Part shown: in pieces, positions 1-10,204 of the stretch
Layout: each line of letters begins with the position of its first letter
Position numbering within the stretch: the stretch's first letter is position 1
Assembly (NCBI GenBank): GCA_021464525.1
Contig: JADRCO010000974.1
Span: 1 to 24,013 of the forward strand
Origin: Rhizophagus sp. LPA8_4_AMF
Taxonomy: Eukaryota > Glomeromycota > Glomeromycetes > Glomerales > Glomeraceae
Reading direction: 5' to 3'
DNA length: 24,013 nt
Translations under genes and position numbers: made by a program
Notes under the pieces: model-generated
What the model saw: only the letters and a program-made list of their open reading frames with translations
What the model was told of the DNA's origin: nothing
Databases searched by the model: none

Positions 1-7
1 TTATTAC

Positions 8-42
8 TTAATTCTGGCCGGCTAAAATTTGACCAGAGTTAA
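8..42. repeat. Short imperfect inverted repeat
   Basis: TTAATTCTGG at 8-17 and CCAGAGTTAA at 33-42 pair with one mismatch around a 15-nt loop containing TGGCCGGC. It could be the tip of a transposon whose body lies left of the window, but only one end is visible, so this is only a structural note. Confidence 0.35.
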
Positions 43-366
43 TACATTATAAATCGTAATCCAGCAAGAATTAAGCTCCAATTTTAATAGTTAATAAAAA
101 TTTTTTAAGGTTTTGGTGGATTATAACATATTTTAACAAAAAGTTTATCAAGTCGTATAGTAAAATTTACTTGTAGATTTTTTTTTGTAATAAACTATTC
201 TGTATTATAATTTATATAATTTATACTATATATTATATAATCACAATAAATTTATAATAAATTTCTTACTATTTTTAATCTTTAATAACTCTGGACTCTT
301 CTTAATATTTTCGTTTCAAATTTCGCGAAAATATTTCAAATATCTGTCTTTTCCATAAAATATCTC

Positions 367-392
367 GCTTTTTTTTTTTAAAAAAAAAAAGC
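367..392. repeat. Perfect 26-bp T/A palindrome
   Basis: GC, eleven T, eleven A, GC: a perfect palindrome. Similar T-run/A-run junctions lie just upstream of two start codons in this window (8802-8828 and 22971-22994), but no convincing gene follows this one on either strand, so its role is unknown. Confidence 0.6.
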
Positions 393-400
393 AATTAACA

Positions 401-505
401 CTAAAAATAATAATGGATCAAACCTTTCATTCCGATAAATTTTTTTTCGTTAGAAGTTTCAGGTGAAAACCAAGTTATTCCATGTTTCTTAAAGTCATCA
501 TATAT
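401..505 (-). pseudogene. Short protein-like relic, unknown family
   Basis: A stop-free stretch of 34 codons reads like real protein (…KKHGITWFSPETSNEKKF…, rich in W, G, H and P), unlike the low-complexity K/N/I/F translation of the surrounding DNA. It has no start codon and no open continuation upstream. It is best read as the decayed 3' end of a gene or transposon protein. I do not recognise the family, and chance cannot be excluded at this length. Confidence 0.22.
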
Positions 506-1278
506 TCATTAAAGATTACAGCATTACTTAAATGCTAATAGAGCGCAAGTTATAAAATTTGAATAATTTATTGGTATGTATAATTTACTAGGAAAACGGA
601 AACCGTTAAAGTCCGTCGCGCTTATTTACTTGGTATCTTTTTTTTAAAAAAATTTGACCAACACCAAATAAAATAAGTAGTGTTACAAAATCGTCAAAAA
701 AGGAAAAAACAGGGGTAATTAGTGAGGTGACGTTAGCGGATGGACGGAAGGAAAATTTCATGGGTTAGACAATAAACTGGAGAATTATTAACTGTTAATC
801 TTTGTTTTCGGAAATAATTCCGGTTTCAGATACATATATTACTTTATATTTTATGTAATACGAAAAAAAATATAATATTAAATTTTACTATATACAACTT
901 GATATACTTTTGTTAAACTGTATTTTATAGTACACTCCAGTTAACCATCTTAGCTCTTGGAATGTAACGCGGATGCGGATCCGACTGTCTAGACTCCTAA
1001 CTTACACAATAATTACAGTATACTCAAAATTAAATAAAATTTGTTCCTATGATTCAATTTAATAAACATAAACATATATATTATTTACTCATTATTTTTA
1101 TCTTAATTTTAATTTTATTTTTATTTTATGGACAAGAACTGAGGAGTATACGAAGAATAGATGCTAACTCTAATAGACAATACTATATATATACTACTGT
1201 GAGTTCGCCCATTAATTACTCATAATAAGTAATCTAAATTTCATGTGATACATATATTAGCCAATCAAAGTTAGAATT
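506..1278. other. Intergenic DNA, no gene seen
   Basis: AT-rich sequence with short GC-richer patches (about 590-630, 725-760 and 965-1000). No reading frame, tRNA box pair or clear repeat stands out on either strand. Confidence 0.5.
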
Positions 1279-1634
1279 TATATGTTGTACCTGAGTGCCT
1301 CAGGCGTCAATTTGCGTCAGATGTCAACTGTAATATTTTTAAGAAGGCAATTTCCACAAATATAAATCTGAATGTACTGTTATGTATTTACAAATTTAAC
1401 TAGCCAATAAAGTGAATTAATACTGAAAATTTAGAGTTTAATTATAGCTAAAAATTTGATTACAATAAATAACTCAATATTAAAAATATTTATTCCAAAT
1501 TTTCAGGAAATTTGTTATGATGCACAAGTTTCACTTATAAAATAAAATTAATTTAATTAAGTTTACTCATCAGCTATAGCAAACGCACGTCAGAAATCAA
1601 CTGGCACAAATCGTCATCTGAGGCACAACATATA
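1279..1634. mobile_element. MITE-like element with imperfect terminal inverted repeats
   Basis: The left end (1279-1330) reads TATATGTTGT, then eight extra bases, then GCCTCAG followed by a segment close to CGTCAATTTGCGTCAG. The right end (about 1588-1634), read in reverse complement, gives TATATGTTGTGCCTCAG and then GACGATTTGTGCCAG. The two ends are therefore inverted copies of about 45 bp with some mismatches. The roughly 260-bp interior is AT-rich and non-coding. Size and structure fit a non-autonomous DNA transposon. The superfamily is not clear; a TA or TATA target duplication is possible because the ends carry it. Confidence 0.6.
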
Positions 1635-1655
1635 CACACGAAATAAATAAAAAAA

Positions 1656-1802
1656 TTACGAGTTTACTTTATTATCTTCATTATCTTGCATATTATAAAA
1701 GTTATCAAGAGTTTTCCTACGTGATTTACTTCTCGAATTTAGGTTACGAACTTGATATTCCAGTCTTTTTTTAGCGGCTAACTTCTTACGAGAAATGGGC
1801 AT
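1656..1802 (-). CDS. Small basic ORF of 48 codons, unknown
   Basis: ATG at 1802, stop at 1656-1658. The translation begins MPISRKKLAAKKRLEYQVRN and is rich in Lys and Arg in its first 30 residues (also SRSKSRRK), then turns acidic (MQDNEDNK). Such a basic head is seen in small nuclear proteins and at the start of some transposon proteins. No ribosomal or histone family is recognisable. It starts 22 bp outside the right end of the element at 1279-1634, so it may be a leftover of mobile DNA. A genuine short gene, or a first exon, is equally possible. Confidence 0.3.
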   Translation of the reverse strand: MPISRKKLAAKKRLEYQVRNLNSRSKSRRKTLDNFYNMQDNEDNKVNS

Positions 1803-2371
1803 ATTAATTAAATATGAAAAAAAAACATTTTTTAAAAATTTATAATATAAAATGTATAGGCAAGAATAATTGAGTTAGGTCAATATTATAAAATACTTTT
1901 TTTTTAAAGGTTACATAAAATTTTACTACAGTATTCTCAATTTTTGATCGTCATAGTATACGTGACATCAGCACTACTCGAAATTTTTAAACTTAAACCG
2001 AAGCACTTGATTTGAACTATCAACTATCAAGATTAATGGTTAAAATTTGAAATAAAATTAATAAATTATTTTTATTTAGTAAGATGTACATTTGAAAATT
2101 TTATATTATGATTATAAGGGACTTTTAAGTATAGAAATTCCGCGCTGCAGAATATGCATCTTGCGGCAATATTTGTATATTGTTATACAGTATATATAAC
2201 AGTAGAAATTTTATTTTATTTTTTTCATTGAAAAAGTATAGAAAAAGCGTTTTTTGTTAAATAATTTTAATAAAATTAATAAATAGTCTGTCATTTTTTC
2301 TATATATATTATTAAAATAAATTTTTGTTTTTTATATTAAAAGAGTTTTTTTTGTTAGAAAAAAAATAATT
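1803..2371. other. Intergenic DNA, no gene seen
   Basis: AT-rich sequence with many short A and T runs. No supported gene, RNA or repeat was found. Confidence 0.5.
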
Positions 2372-2634
2372 TTCGATAATTTTCTTTATTTATTAGTCTT
2401 TTTTGTTGGAAGTGATAATGATGCAACAAATAATGTGGCATTACTTTATTTTCAAAAAAGAAAGTTAATACACAAAATTAAACGTGATAGTGCAAGCAAT
2501 TGGCTAAAAAGCGGGTAAAAAATTTTTTAAAATTTTTAATGTTATTGATAAGAAAAATAAAAAAAGTAAATCCTAAAAAAAGAGATATTAATCTTTTAAA
2601 AAAGGATTGGCGGACAAGACATAGTATCTCATGA
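2372..2634 (+). pseudogene. Two adjacent protein-like fragments, unknown family
   Basis: One stretch (2372-2518) reads …DNDATNNVALLYFQKRKL… and on through a basic segment ending NWLKSG. A second, starting at an ATG at 2539, gives 31 residues (…KKVNPKKRDINLLKKDWR…). Their amino-acid make-up is protein-like and they lie 20 bp apart in different frames, which fits either a decayed gene or two exons around a very short intron-like gap. No family is recognised. Stretches this short can occur by chance. Confidence 0.22.
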
Positions 2635-3290
2635 TTTTTAATTACATTTGCCCAAAATTGAAGTTATAGGAAACCTACAAAAGAAATCAACAGAACATTA
2701 GTATGAACAAAAAAATATATTTATGTAAGTGAGTAATAAAACCTGAAGGATCCTATAAAAATAAATAAAACAATCGATATTTTTTTTGTTTAAAAAAAAA
2801 AAAAATTGTAAGCTTCGTTACCCGAATATTCAATGCCAGGAGGTTGGATATGTTAAATTTTATTTTTCATTTTTTTCACATTTATTTCGTTTTTTATCAG
2901 AAACAAAAAATTATTTTTTTTTTTTTGGAAACAAGTTTTTATTATTTTTACCAAAAAAAATTTTTATATTTTATTTATTGATCAAAGGATGATGAAGAAA
3001 TAAAAGAAATGTAATACTATTTATTTTTTTCAAAAAGGAGTAAAAGATCACAAAAATCAAATGTGCCCGTAAACGAATTAACTTTATTATGAATTTTTAT
3101 AAATACGGTATACTGAATTTTTATGACGATATATACTGTAAATAATAATAATAGAAATATTTAAAGTAATAATTGCTCTTTGATTGTAGCCGGAGTTTTT
3201 TAGATCATAAAGTCCCATCTGGAGCACATATAAATAACAACAATCGTTAAAAATATTCAATTATAATAATTTTTATGATCTAAACTTAAT
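2635..3290. other. Intergenic DNA downstream of the Sel1 gene
   Basis: AT-rich, with T runs at 2780-2960 that allow an open frame of low-complexity Phe/Lys residues, which is not believable as a protein. Nothing else was recognised. Confidence 0.5.
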
Positions 3291-3296
3291 TTTATT
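3291..3296 (-). promoter_or_regulatory. Possible polyadenylation signal
   Basis: An AATAAA hexamer on the minus strand lies 9 nt after the stop codon of the 8785-3305 gene. In DNA this AT-rich the hexamer is common by chance, so only its position supports it. Confidence 0.3.
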
Positions 3297-3304
3297 AACC
3301 TGGG

Positions 3305-6300
3305 TTAAACTACTTCATTGATTTCGGTTGATAAATTTTCATTAAAATTATCTTTAGTTAAAACATAGTCAGTTAAGTCTAAAGAATATCCTCCCTCACT
3401 TTTATTATCAAACTTTAAAATTTTATAATCTGAACATAGAACGCAAATATGTAAGTCTAAATTAATATCTTCTTCATTATCTGTTGAAAAATTATTATTT
3501 GAGGTTACTTGAAATTTAATTGAATTATGTGACCATTTAACTAACTTAATAATATTATCAGGCTCATAATTGGTCGATGGACAATATGCATGAACAAAAA
3601 TAGTGTATCCTTGAGATAAAGGAAAAGAAGGTTTGATGTAATAATTTGATTTGTCAGATTGTAATATAATAGATTCTTTAATACATTCAACTTGAAATTC
3701 TCGATTATTTGGACTAAAGACCAATAATTCTGAAGGTTTTTCAACAATCATCCATAGAATGCGACATTCTTTTATATTGATATTTGTTTCTTCTAATTTT
3801 TTTATCATTGCAAAAAATCCATTAATGTCATATGATCCAAAATTAACATAAATTCCTTCTAATTTTGAATTATTTTTTGATATAATTGATCCATATACTT
3901 CATAATCTTCATCTTTTAATAATGGTTCAATATTTATTCGTTTGTGATACTCAACTTCATTATTATCTAAATCTCTCAAATCAGTAATTCCTGTCATCAA
4001 TATTCTATAATTATTTTTTAACAAATCATCTATTTTCATTTGTTGTTCCTCTTTAAGAATTTTGTAAAATGGTTCGATTTTATCAAATTCAATAATTTCC
4101 AAATTATTTGAATTTTGAATCCAATTAGGTAAATCATTATTTTCAATCATTCTTCCTTTTGGCGTTAAAAAGTATGAAATATTTAATTTGTATAACCGTG
4201 GTTTTAACGATTCTGCTGTTCTTATATCAATAGTCTCAGGTGCAAAAAAAGTTGGTAAAATATTTTTAATAGTTCTTCCTAAAATAATTCTTTGTGGAAA
4301 TAATTGACCATATTCATTAAATATATCTTGTAAAGCTTTTAACGGTTTCATGCTATTAAGTGCTCCTTCTATAGCATATTCAAGCTCTTGTGTAGGTTTT
4401 ATATTGTCTTTATTTAAAAGAATTTCATATTGTTCACAATTGATCAGAACATGAGTACATTTCTCATCATTTTTACCGTCATTACTTTTAATACTATTAT
4501 ATTTGATAAATGGAAATGAGTTCAAATTATAAGGCGAATAAATATTATTGGAAATCAAGAAATTTTCTACTTTTGTTAAAGGTTTCATAATTTTCAAATA
4601 GGATAAATCACTTGAATTGATTTTGGGAATTTTGGTAAAAGTAAAGGCAATTTTCTTGCTAATCTCCATCTCATAATCTTTATCAATTAACAATCCCTGA
4701 AAAAGTTGGAAATCTCTGGTCCAACTCGCTAAATTATTGTTAACAGCATCTCTAACCCACTCTTCTAAACTTAAATTTCCTTTAGAATTAGAGATTTCAT
4801 ATTGATTCTCGTTAAAATAGTCATCTACTGGTGATATAATATTGTTTTTTAACTGAGAAATAGGAATAAAATTATCATAAGAAATTATAAAAATGCTTTT
4901 CTCTCTCTCTTGATACAAATTATTCATCCATTTGACCAATTTTTTATGAGTATTCAACTCTTCACCATCCAATGTTACTATTTTTGGTAAGAGGTTTAAG
5001 GTAAATAAATTATTGAATGGAATTTCTATAGAATGTTTAGCTGAATTATATGCACAGAATAAACAAAATTTTAAAACATCAATTTGTGCTTGAGTAGCCA
5101 AATTTAAATTTTTAATAAATAATTTACTACCAATTAAGATATTTCTTGCGAAAAAGTGTCCATACAACTTATATAAATTTTCATCATCTGTACATTTTGA
5201 AAATGATTCCAATAAATCGCCTCTATAAGTGATTTCAGCAATTGGAAAATTAATACACGTATCAGATGTATTATTAAGATTATCTTTGTCAATAAAAAAA
5301 TTTTCTGAAGAAATAGAATAATTTATATTTTCATATATTATAGGTTGTCCGTTGTATAAATTTACATTCATTTCACCATCTTTCATAAAAATAGCTTGTT
5401 TACTTGGTTGTATTTTATATCCATCAAACAATAAACCATGATTTAACTTCAATTGATGAATCATTTGTTGATCATTACTCATGGACTTTATTGATTTTAT
5501 CACGATTTTTGTAGTAGGGAAACTGATAGTACCTTTTTTCAAATTTACTGCTCTTTTGTATAATTTAAATGCTTCTTGCTTATCAATACTAGTTCCAATT
5601 CCATTGTAATAGCAGTATGCTAATTTAAATATTCCATCTGGATTTCCATTTTCAGATGATTTCTCAAATGATCCAGAAGCTTTTTTATAATTTTCACTAT
5701 CACTATATCCTTGCTCAACTGATTTTTTATACCATTCAAATGCTTTAACTTCATTTTTTCTGACACCATTTCCATATTCATAACATATACCTAAATTATA
5801 TTGTGAAAATTTATTTCCATATTCTGCTGCTTTTTGGTACCAATAAATTGCTTTTTCTAAGTCCCTTTCCGTACCTATACCATTTTTATAAAAATATCCT
5901 AATTGATTTTGTGCATCACTATATTCTTGTTCAGCTGATTTTTTAAACCATTCAAATGATTTAACTTCATCCTTTTCAATTCCACTTCCATATTGATAAA
6001 ACATACCAAGATTAAATTGTGAAATTTTATTTCCATTTTCTGCTGCTTTTTGGTACCAATAAATTGCTTTCCCTAAATCCATTTCCGTACCTATACCATA
6101 TTTATAAAAATATCCCAAATTATTTTGTGCATTACTAAACTCTTGTTCAGCTGATTTTTTATACCATTCAAATGCTTTAACTTCATTTCTTTCAATACCT
6201 TTTCCATACTCATAACATATACCCAAGTTATATTGCGAATATTTATTTCCACTAATTGCTGCTTTTTTATACCAATAAATTGCTTTTTCTAAATCTTGTT

Positions 6301-8785
6301 TCGTACCTATACCATTCTTATAAAAATATCCTATATTATTTTGTGCATGGCTAAATTCCTTTTCAGCTGATTCATTGTAAAATTTAAATGCTTTAGCTTC
6401 ATCTTTTTCAACGCCTTTTCCATTATTGTAATAATTACCTAATTTATATAACGAAAATTTGTTTCCATTTTCTGCCGCTTTTTGATACCAGTAAATTGCT
6501 TTTTTTATATTTTTTTCTGTACCAATCCCAATTTTATAAAAATATCCTAACTGATTTTGCGCATGACAATATTCTTGTTCAGCTGATTTTTTATACAACT
6601 TAAATGCTTTAACTTTATTTTTTTCAACACCTTTTCCTTTTTTATAATATCTACCCAAATTGTACTGTGAAAATTTATTTCCATTTTCTGCTGCTTTTTG
6701 ACACCAATAAATTGCTTTTTCCAGACTTTTTTTGGTACCTATTCCGTTTTTATAAAGATATCCTAATTGGTTTTGCGCATCACTACATTCTTGTTCAGCT
6801 GATTTTTTATACCATTTATATGCTTTAACTTCATTTTTTTCAACAACATTTCCATATTCATAATATACACCCAAATTATACTGTGAAAATTTATTTCCAT
6901 TTTCTGCTGCTTTTTGATACCAATGAATAGCCTTTTTAAAATCTTTTTCTATGCCAATACCATTCTGATAAAAATATCCCAACTTATTTTGTGCATCACT
7001 ATATTCTTGTTCGGCTGATTTCTTATACCATTCAAATGCTTTAACTTCATTTTTTTCAATACCAATTCCATATTCATAACTTATACCTAGATTATATTGT
7101 GATATTTTATTTCCGCCCTCTGATGCTTTTTGGTACCAGTAAATTGCTTTTTTTAAATCTTTTTCCGTACCTATACCACTTTGATAAAAGTATCCCAGTC
7201 CATTTTGTGCATCACTACATTCTTGTTCAGCTGATTTTTTATACCATTCAAATGCTTTGACTTCATCCTTTTCAATCCCTTTTCCATATTGATAACATAC
7301 ACCTAAATTATACTGTGAAAATTTATTACCACCTTCTGCTGCTTTTCGATACCAGTAAATTGCTTTTTCTAAATCTTTTTCTGTACCAATACCATTTTCA
7401 TAAAGATATCCTAACTTACTTTTGGCTTTAATATTCTCTTGTTCTGCTGATTTTTTATACCACATAAATGCTTGAACTTCATCACCTTTTTCATATTCAT
7501 AGCACAAACCTAAATTATACTGTGCGACTTTGTTTCCATTTTTTGTTGCCTTATGGTACCAATAAATTGCTTTTTCTAAATCTTTTTCTGTACTCATACC
7601 ATTTTGATAAAAACATCCTAACTTATTTTGTGCATCACTATATTCTTGTTCGGCTGATTTCTTATACCACTTAAATGCTTTAGCACTATTTTTTTCGATA
7701 CCATTACCATATTCATAACATATGCCTAAATTATATTGTGAAATTTTGTTTCCATTTTCTGCTGCTTTTATATACCAAAAAATTGCTCTTTCTAGACTTT
7801 TTCGTGTACTTATGCCATTTTTATAAAAATATCCTAATTGGTTTTGCGCATCACTACATTCTTGTTCAGCTGACTTCTTATACCATTCAAATGCTTTAAG
7901 TTCATCTTTTTCGATTCCATTTCCATATTGATAAAATATGCCCAAATTATATTGCGAGATTTTATTTCCATTCTCTGCTGCTTTGTGATACCAGTAAATT
8001 GCTTTTTCTAAATTTTTTTTCGTACCTATACCATTTTCATAAAGATATCCTAACCCATTTTGTGCATCACTACATTCTTGTTTAGCTGATTTTTTATACC
8101 ATTCAAACGCTTTAACATTATCCTTTTCAATATATTGGTAATATCGACCTAAATTATATTGTGAAAATTTATTTTTATTCTCTGCTGCTTTTTGGTACCA
8201 ATAAATTGCTTTTTTTGAATCTTTTTCCGTTCCAATACCATTTTCATAAAGATATCCTAACTTATTTTGTGCGTCACTATATTCTTGTTCAGCTGATTTT
8301 TCAAACCACTTAAACGCTTTAACTTCATCTTTTTCAATTCCATTTCCATATTGATAAAATGTACCTAAGTTATATAAAGAAATTTTATTTCCATTTTCTG
8401 CTGCCTTTTGATACCAATAGATCGCTTTTTTTAAATCTTTTATTGTACCTATACCACTTTCATAAAAATATCCTAATTCATTTTGTGCATCACTATATTC
8501 TTGTTCAGCTGATTTCTTATACCATTCAAATGCTTTAAATTTATTCTTTTTAACGCCATTTCCATATTCATAGCATCTTCCTAGATAATATTGTGAAACT
8601 TTGTTTCCATTTTCTGCAGTTTTTTGGTACCAATCCAAATCTTTTTTTGTATCTTTAGTATCTGTACTGTTTTCATCTATCTCATTTTTTGCATTGCTAT
8701 GATCTTGTTTAGAAGAATTTTCATAGTATTCAAATTCTTTAACGTATTTTCCACTTAAATTATATTTCTCTTTGGCATTCGTCAT
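3305..8785 (-). CDS. Giant Sel1-repeat protein with an uncharacterised C-terminal domain, no kinase
   Basis: An 1826-residue protein in one uninterrupted exon. Residues 1-50 are polar, without a signal peptide, and include a worn half-repeat. Residues about 51-1078 are about 28 Sel1 repeats of mostly 36 residues, with the usual G-x-G-x-x-x-D/N-x-x-K-A-x-x-W-Y-x-K-A-A pattern. These alpha-helical solenoids normally act as protein-binding scaffolds. The repeats alternate between two types (see 5747-8536), and the last ones (about 1014-1078) are divergent. The C-terminal domain (about 1110-1826) is, by eye, about two-thirds identical to that of the gene at 17202-22941. It holds two Y-G-H/Q...G motifs, at Tyr1208 (YGHFFARNILIG) and Tyr1492 (YGQLFPQRIILG). 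No membrane segment is apparent, so a cytosolic location is inferred. The start is chosen because a T-run/A-run tract ends about 17 bp upstream, as in the kinase gene. No kinase sequence lies upstream, so this is a headless relative of that gene. The molecular function is unknown. Confidence 0.9.
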   Translation of the reverse strand: MTNAKEKYNLSGKYVKEFEYYENSSKQDHSNAKNEIDENSTDTKDTKKDLDWYQKTAENGNKVSQYYLGRCYEYGNGVKKNKFKAFEWYKKSAEQEYSDAQNELGYFYESGIGTIKDLKKAIYWYQKAAENGNKISLYNLGTFYQYGNGIEKDEVKAFKWFEKSAEQEYSDAQNKLGYLYENGIGTEKDSKKAIYWYQKAAENKNKFSQYNLGRYYQYIEKDNVKAFEWYKKSAKQECSDAQNGLGYLYENGIGTKKNLEKAIYWYHKAAENGNKISQYNLGIFYQYGNGIEKDELKAFEWYKKSAEQECSDAQNQLGYFYKNGISTRKSLERAIFWYIKAAENGNKISQYNLGICYEYGNGIEKNSAKAFKWYKKSAEQEYSDAQNKLGCFYQNGMSTEKDLEKAIYWYHKATKNGNKVAQYNLGLCYEYEKGDEVQAFMWYKKSAEQENIKAKSKLGYLYENGIGTEKDLEKAIYWYRKAAEGGNKFSQYNLGVCYQYGKGIEKDEVKAFEWYKKSAEQECSDAQNGLGYFYQSGIGTEKDLKKAIYWYQKASEGGNKISQYNLGISYEYGIGIEKNEVKAFEWYKKSAEQEYSDAQNKLGYFYQNGIGIEKDFKKAIHWYQKAAENGNKFSQYNLGVYYEYGNVVEKNEVKAYKWYKKSAEQECSDAQNQLGYLYKNGIGTKKSLEKAIYWCQKAAENGNKFSQYNLGRYYKKGKGVEKNKVKAFKLYKKSAEQEYCHAQNQLGYFYKIGIGTEKNIKKAIYWYQKAAENGNKFSLYKLGNYYNNGKGVEKDEAKAFKFYNESAEKEFSHAQNNIGYFYKNGIGTKQDLEKAIYWYKKAAISGNKYSQYNLGICYEYGKGIERNEVKAFEWYKKSAEQEFSNAQNNLGYFYKYGIGTEMDLGKAIYWYQKAAENGNKISQFNLGMFYQYGSGIEKDEVKSFEWFKKSAEQEYSDAQNQLGYFYKNGIGTERDLEKAIYWYQKAAEYGNKFSQYNLGICYEYGNGVRKNEVKAFEWYKKSVEQGYSDSENYKKASGSFEKSSENGNPDGIFKLAYCYYNGIGTSIDKQEAFKLYKRAVNLKKGTISFPTTKIVIKSIKSMSNDQQMIHQLKLNHGLLFDGYKIQPSKQAIFMKDGEMNVNLYNGQPIIYENINYSISSENFFIDKDNLNNTSDTCINFPIAEITYRGDLLESFSKCTDDENLYKLYGHFFARNILIGSKLFIKNLNLATQAQIDVLKFCLFCAYNSAKHSIEIPFNNLFTLNLLPKIVTLDGEELNTHKKLVKWMNNLYQEREKSIFIISYDNFIPISQLKNNIISPVDDYFNENQYEISNSKGNLSLEEWVRDAVNNNLASWTRDFQLFQGLLIDKDYEMEISKKIAFTFTKIPKINSSDLSYLKIMKPLTKVENFLISNNIYSPYNLNSFPFIKYNSIKSNDGKNDEKCTHVLINCEQYEILLNKDNIKPTQELEYAIEGALNSMKPLKALQDIFNEYGQLFPQRIILGRTIKNILPTFFAPETIDIRTAESLKPRLYKLNISYFLTPKGRMIENNDLPNWIQNSNNLEIIEFDKIEPFYKILKEEQQMKIDDLLKNNYRILMTGITDLRDLDNNEVEYHKRINIEPLLKDEDYEVYGSIISKNNSKLEGIYVNFGSYDINGFFAMIKKLEETNINIKECRILWMIVEKPSELLVFSPNNREFQVECIKESIILQSDKSNYYIKPSFPLSQGYTIFVHAYCPSTNYEPDNIIKLVKWSHNSIKFQVTSNNNFSTDNEEDINLDLHICVLCSDYKILKFDNKSEGGYSLDLTDYVLTKDNFNENLSTEINEVV
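5747..8536 (-). repeat. Tandem array of thirteen 216-bp two-repeat units inside the Sel1 gene
   Basis: The Sel1 repeats come in alternating pairs. Type A resembles KAFEWYKKSAEQEYSDAQNQ followed by LGYFYKNGIGTEKDLE. Type B resembles [20 protein letters not shown] followed by LGICYEYGNGIEKDEV. Thirteen A-B pairs run in a row (residues 84-1013). All are 72 residues long except two that are 3 residues short, having lost bases in the glycine turn of a B repeat. Copies are very alike in protein and DNA, which suggests recent growth by unequal exchange or gene conversion. Confidence 0.85.
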
Positions 8786-8801
8786 AATTTTTTTTACTTT
8801 C

Positions 8802-8828
8802 TTTTTTTTTTTAAAAAAAAAAAAAAAA
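8802..8828 (-). promoter_or_regulatory. T-run/A-run tract just upstream of the start codon
   Basis: Read in the gene's direction, this is a T run followed by an A run (sixteen and eleven bases), ending about 17 bp before the ATG at 8785. A like tract precedes the kinase gene. It may be a nucleosome-excluding promoter element or 5' leader; the sequence alone does not decide. Confidence 0.4.
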
Positions 8829-9720
8829 TTGTTTTCGATATGAAAAAAAAAAAACGACGTTAAGTATTACGACTCCATGTAAACAATATGCTGATTGTTT
8901 ATTATATAAATTTAGAAATTTAAAAATAAACTATTTTCTTATTCATTATAAAGTATCATTACAACGTTCCACACTTGTACTACATAACAACATACCACAA
9001 ATTTTATATTGTACGACATATTGCTTTTTACATGAATGATGATTAAAATAAAAATAACTTTGTTCTTGTGACATATTTTTTTTTTTTATTATAATACCTT
9101 AAAAAATAAAGAAATTGAATCAAATACTTTTTTTTTTGGTAAATTATTGTTAAAAATTTTTTAAACATAGTAATTGGGAACGAAAATAAATGTAAGACAA
9201 AAGATTATAATATAATTAAATATTTTTATTTTTATTTTTATCATTGTTAATAATAAATCTAATTATGACGCGGGCTGAATGTGTTTTACATGCGCCCCTG
9301 GCCCCCTGCGCTCCTTGAATGTGTGGATCATTTGCGCCGAAAAAAAAAAAAATGTTCTGCTTGAATAAATCAAATAAAAAAAAATAATAATGCAAAATCA
9401 TATTTGGCAGCTTAATATCTGGAATTTTCAGATCAGGCAAAAAAAAAATATTCTTTGATTTTTCTTTTGTTTGAAAAAAAAGTTATTTTATATTAATACT
9501 CTTTTTTTGTTAATTTTCCTGCGCCACAACAATCAGCTGCGCCACACGCATTTTAAGGGGGTGCTATTTTTACATGTGCAGTGACGTAAATGTTTATGCG
9601 TAATTTTCTTTTCCCCTCAAAAAGAATTTCGAATTAGATATAATGAGAAAGAAATTAAAAATGAAATAAGGGAGTTTTGTATAATTAGAATTAATGTACC
9701 TTTTTTTTATCTTCGTAAAA
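8829..9720. other. Upstream intergenic region with GC-rich patches
   Basis: No gene is supported. Two patches differ sharply from the AT-rich background. At 9268-9340 there is a diverged direct repeat (TGAATGTGT...TGCGCC in both halves) around a C-rich core. At 9529-9560 CTGCGCCACA occurs twice within about 20 bp, followed by GGGGGTGC. These look like the remains of repeats. The promoter of the gene at 3305-8785 should lie near 8830-9000, but no motif is distinctive. Confidence 0.45.
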
Positions 9721-9940
9721 CCTGTAAAAAAATTTTATCCGTAATTTCTGTAAAAACTCCGTGAATATTATACATTTACGGAAAAATAATTAAAAATCTA
9801 AGCAATTTGAATGATTTTCATGTTTTGAGATCCAAATCTATAGTAAATTCTATAAGCCGAGCTATAAATCCCGTGAATATGATACATTTACGGAAATAAC
9901 ATGGAATAAAGAAAAACGCAGAATAAATTTTTTATAAGGG
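9721..9940. mobile_element. Small non-autonomous element, copy 1 of a dispersed family
   Basis: It starts CCTGTAAAAAAATTTTATCC and ends TTTTTTATAAGGG, giving short inverted ends. It contains two near-palindromes: TCCGTGAA…TTTACGGA at 9758-9782, and CCGTGAATATGATACATTTA running on to CGG at 9871-9893. The same layout and the same motifs occur at 15008-15205, so this is a repeated family. It is non-coding and about 220 bp, MITE-like. Confidence 0.6.
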
Positions 9941-10204
9941 TAATCAGATTTCTTTGAAAGAAAATCCTTATTTGAGATTTCCTTTTACTTAAGTCTTATT
10001 TTTATGAGAAATATTTAAGGTAATCAACAAATATTAGAATAATTTTGTGATAAACTAGTAATAATTACGATGATAATATTTTGTAACTGTGTTTTGCATG
10101 CATTAAATAAAGAGTTTAAGTTCAAAAAAAAAAAAATGAATCGTATTTGTAAAGTTTGCATGTATAAAAAAAAACTTAGTTTAATTGTCATTGGATAAGC
10201 ATAG

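Noticed and set aside
940-1010. Possible tRNA in a GC-richer patch
   Set aside because: No A-box/B-box pair and no cloverleaf; other GTTC-like words in the window also fail.
2786-2992. Open frame of 68 codons, plus strand
   Set aside because: It arises from T and A runs: almost only Phe, Lys, Leu and Ile, with no domain and no supporting context.
7468-7674. Plus-strand frames antisense to the Sel1 genes (also 19424-19639 and 20649-20858)
   Set aside because: They are shadows of the repeated Sel1 codons and their peptides have no independent support.
9216-9440. Minus-strand frame of 74 codons
   Set aside because: It crosses the GC-rich repeat patch; the Ala/Gly/Arg part comes from the repeat and the rest is low complexity.
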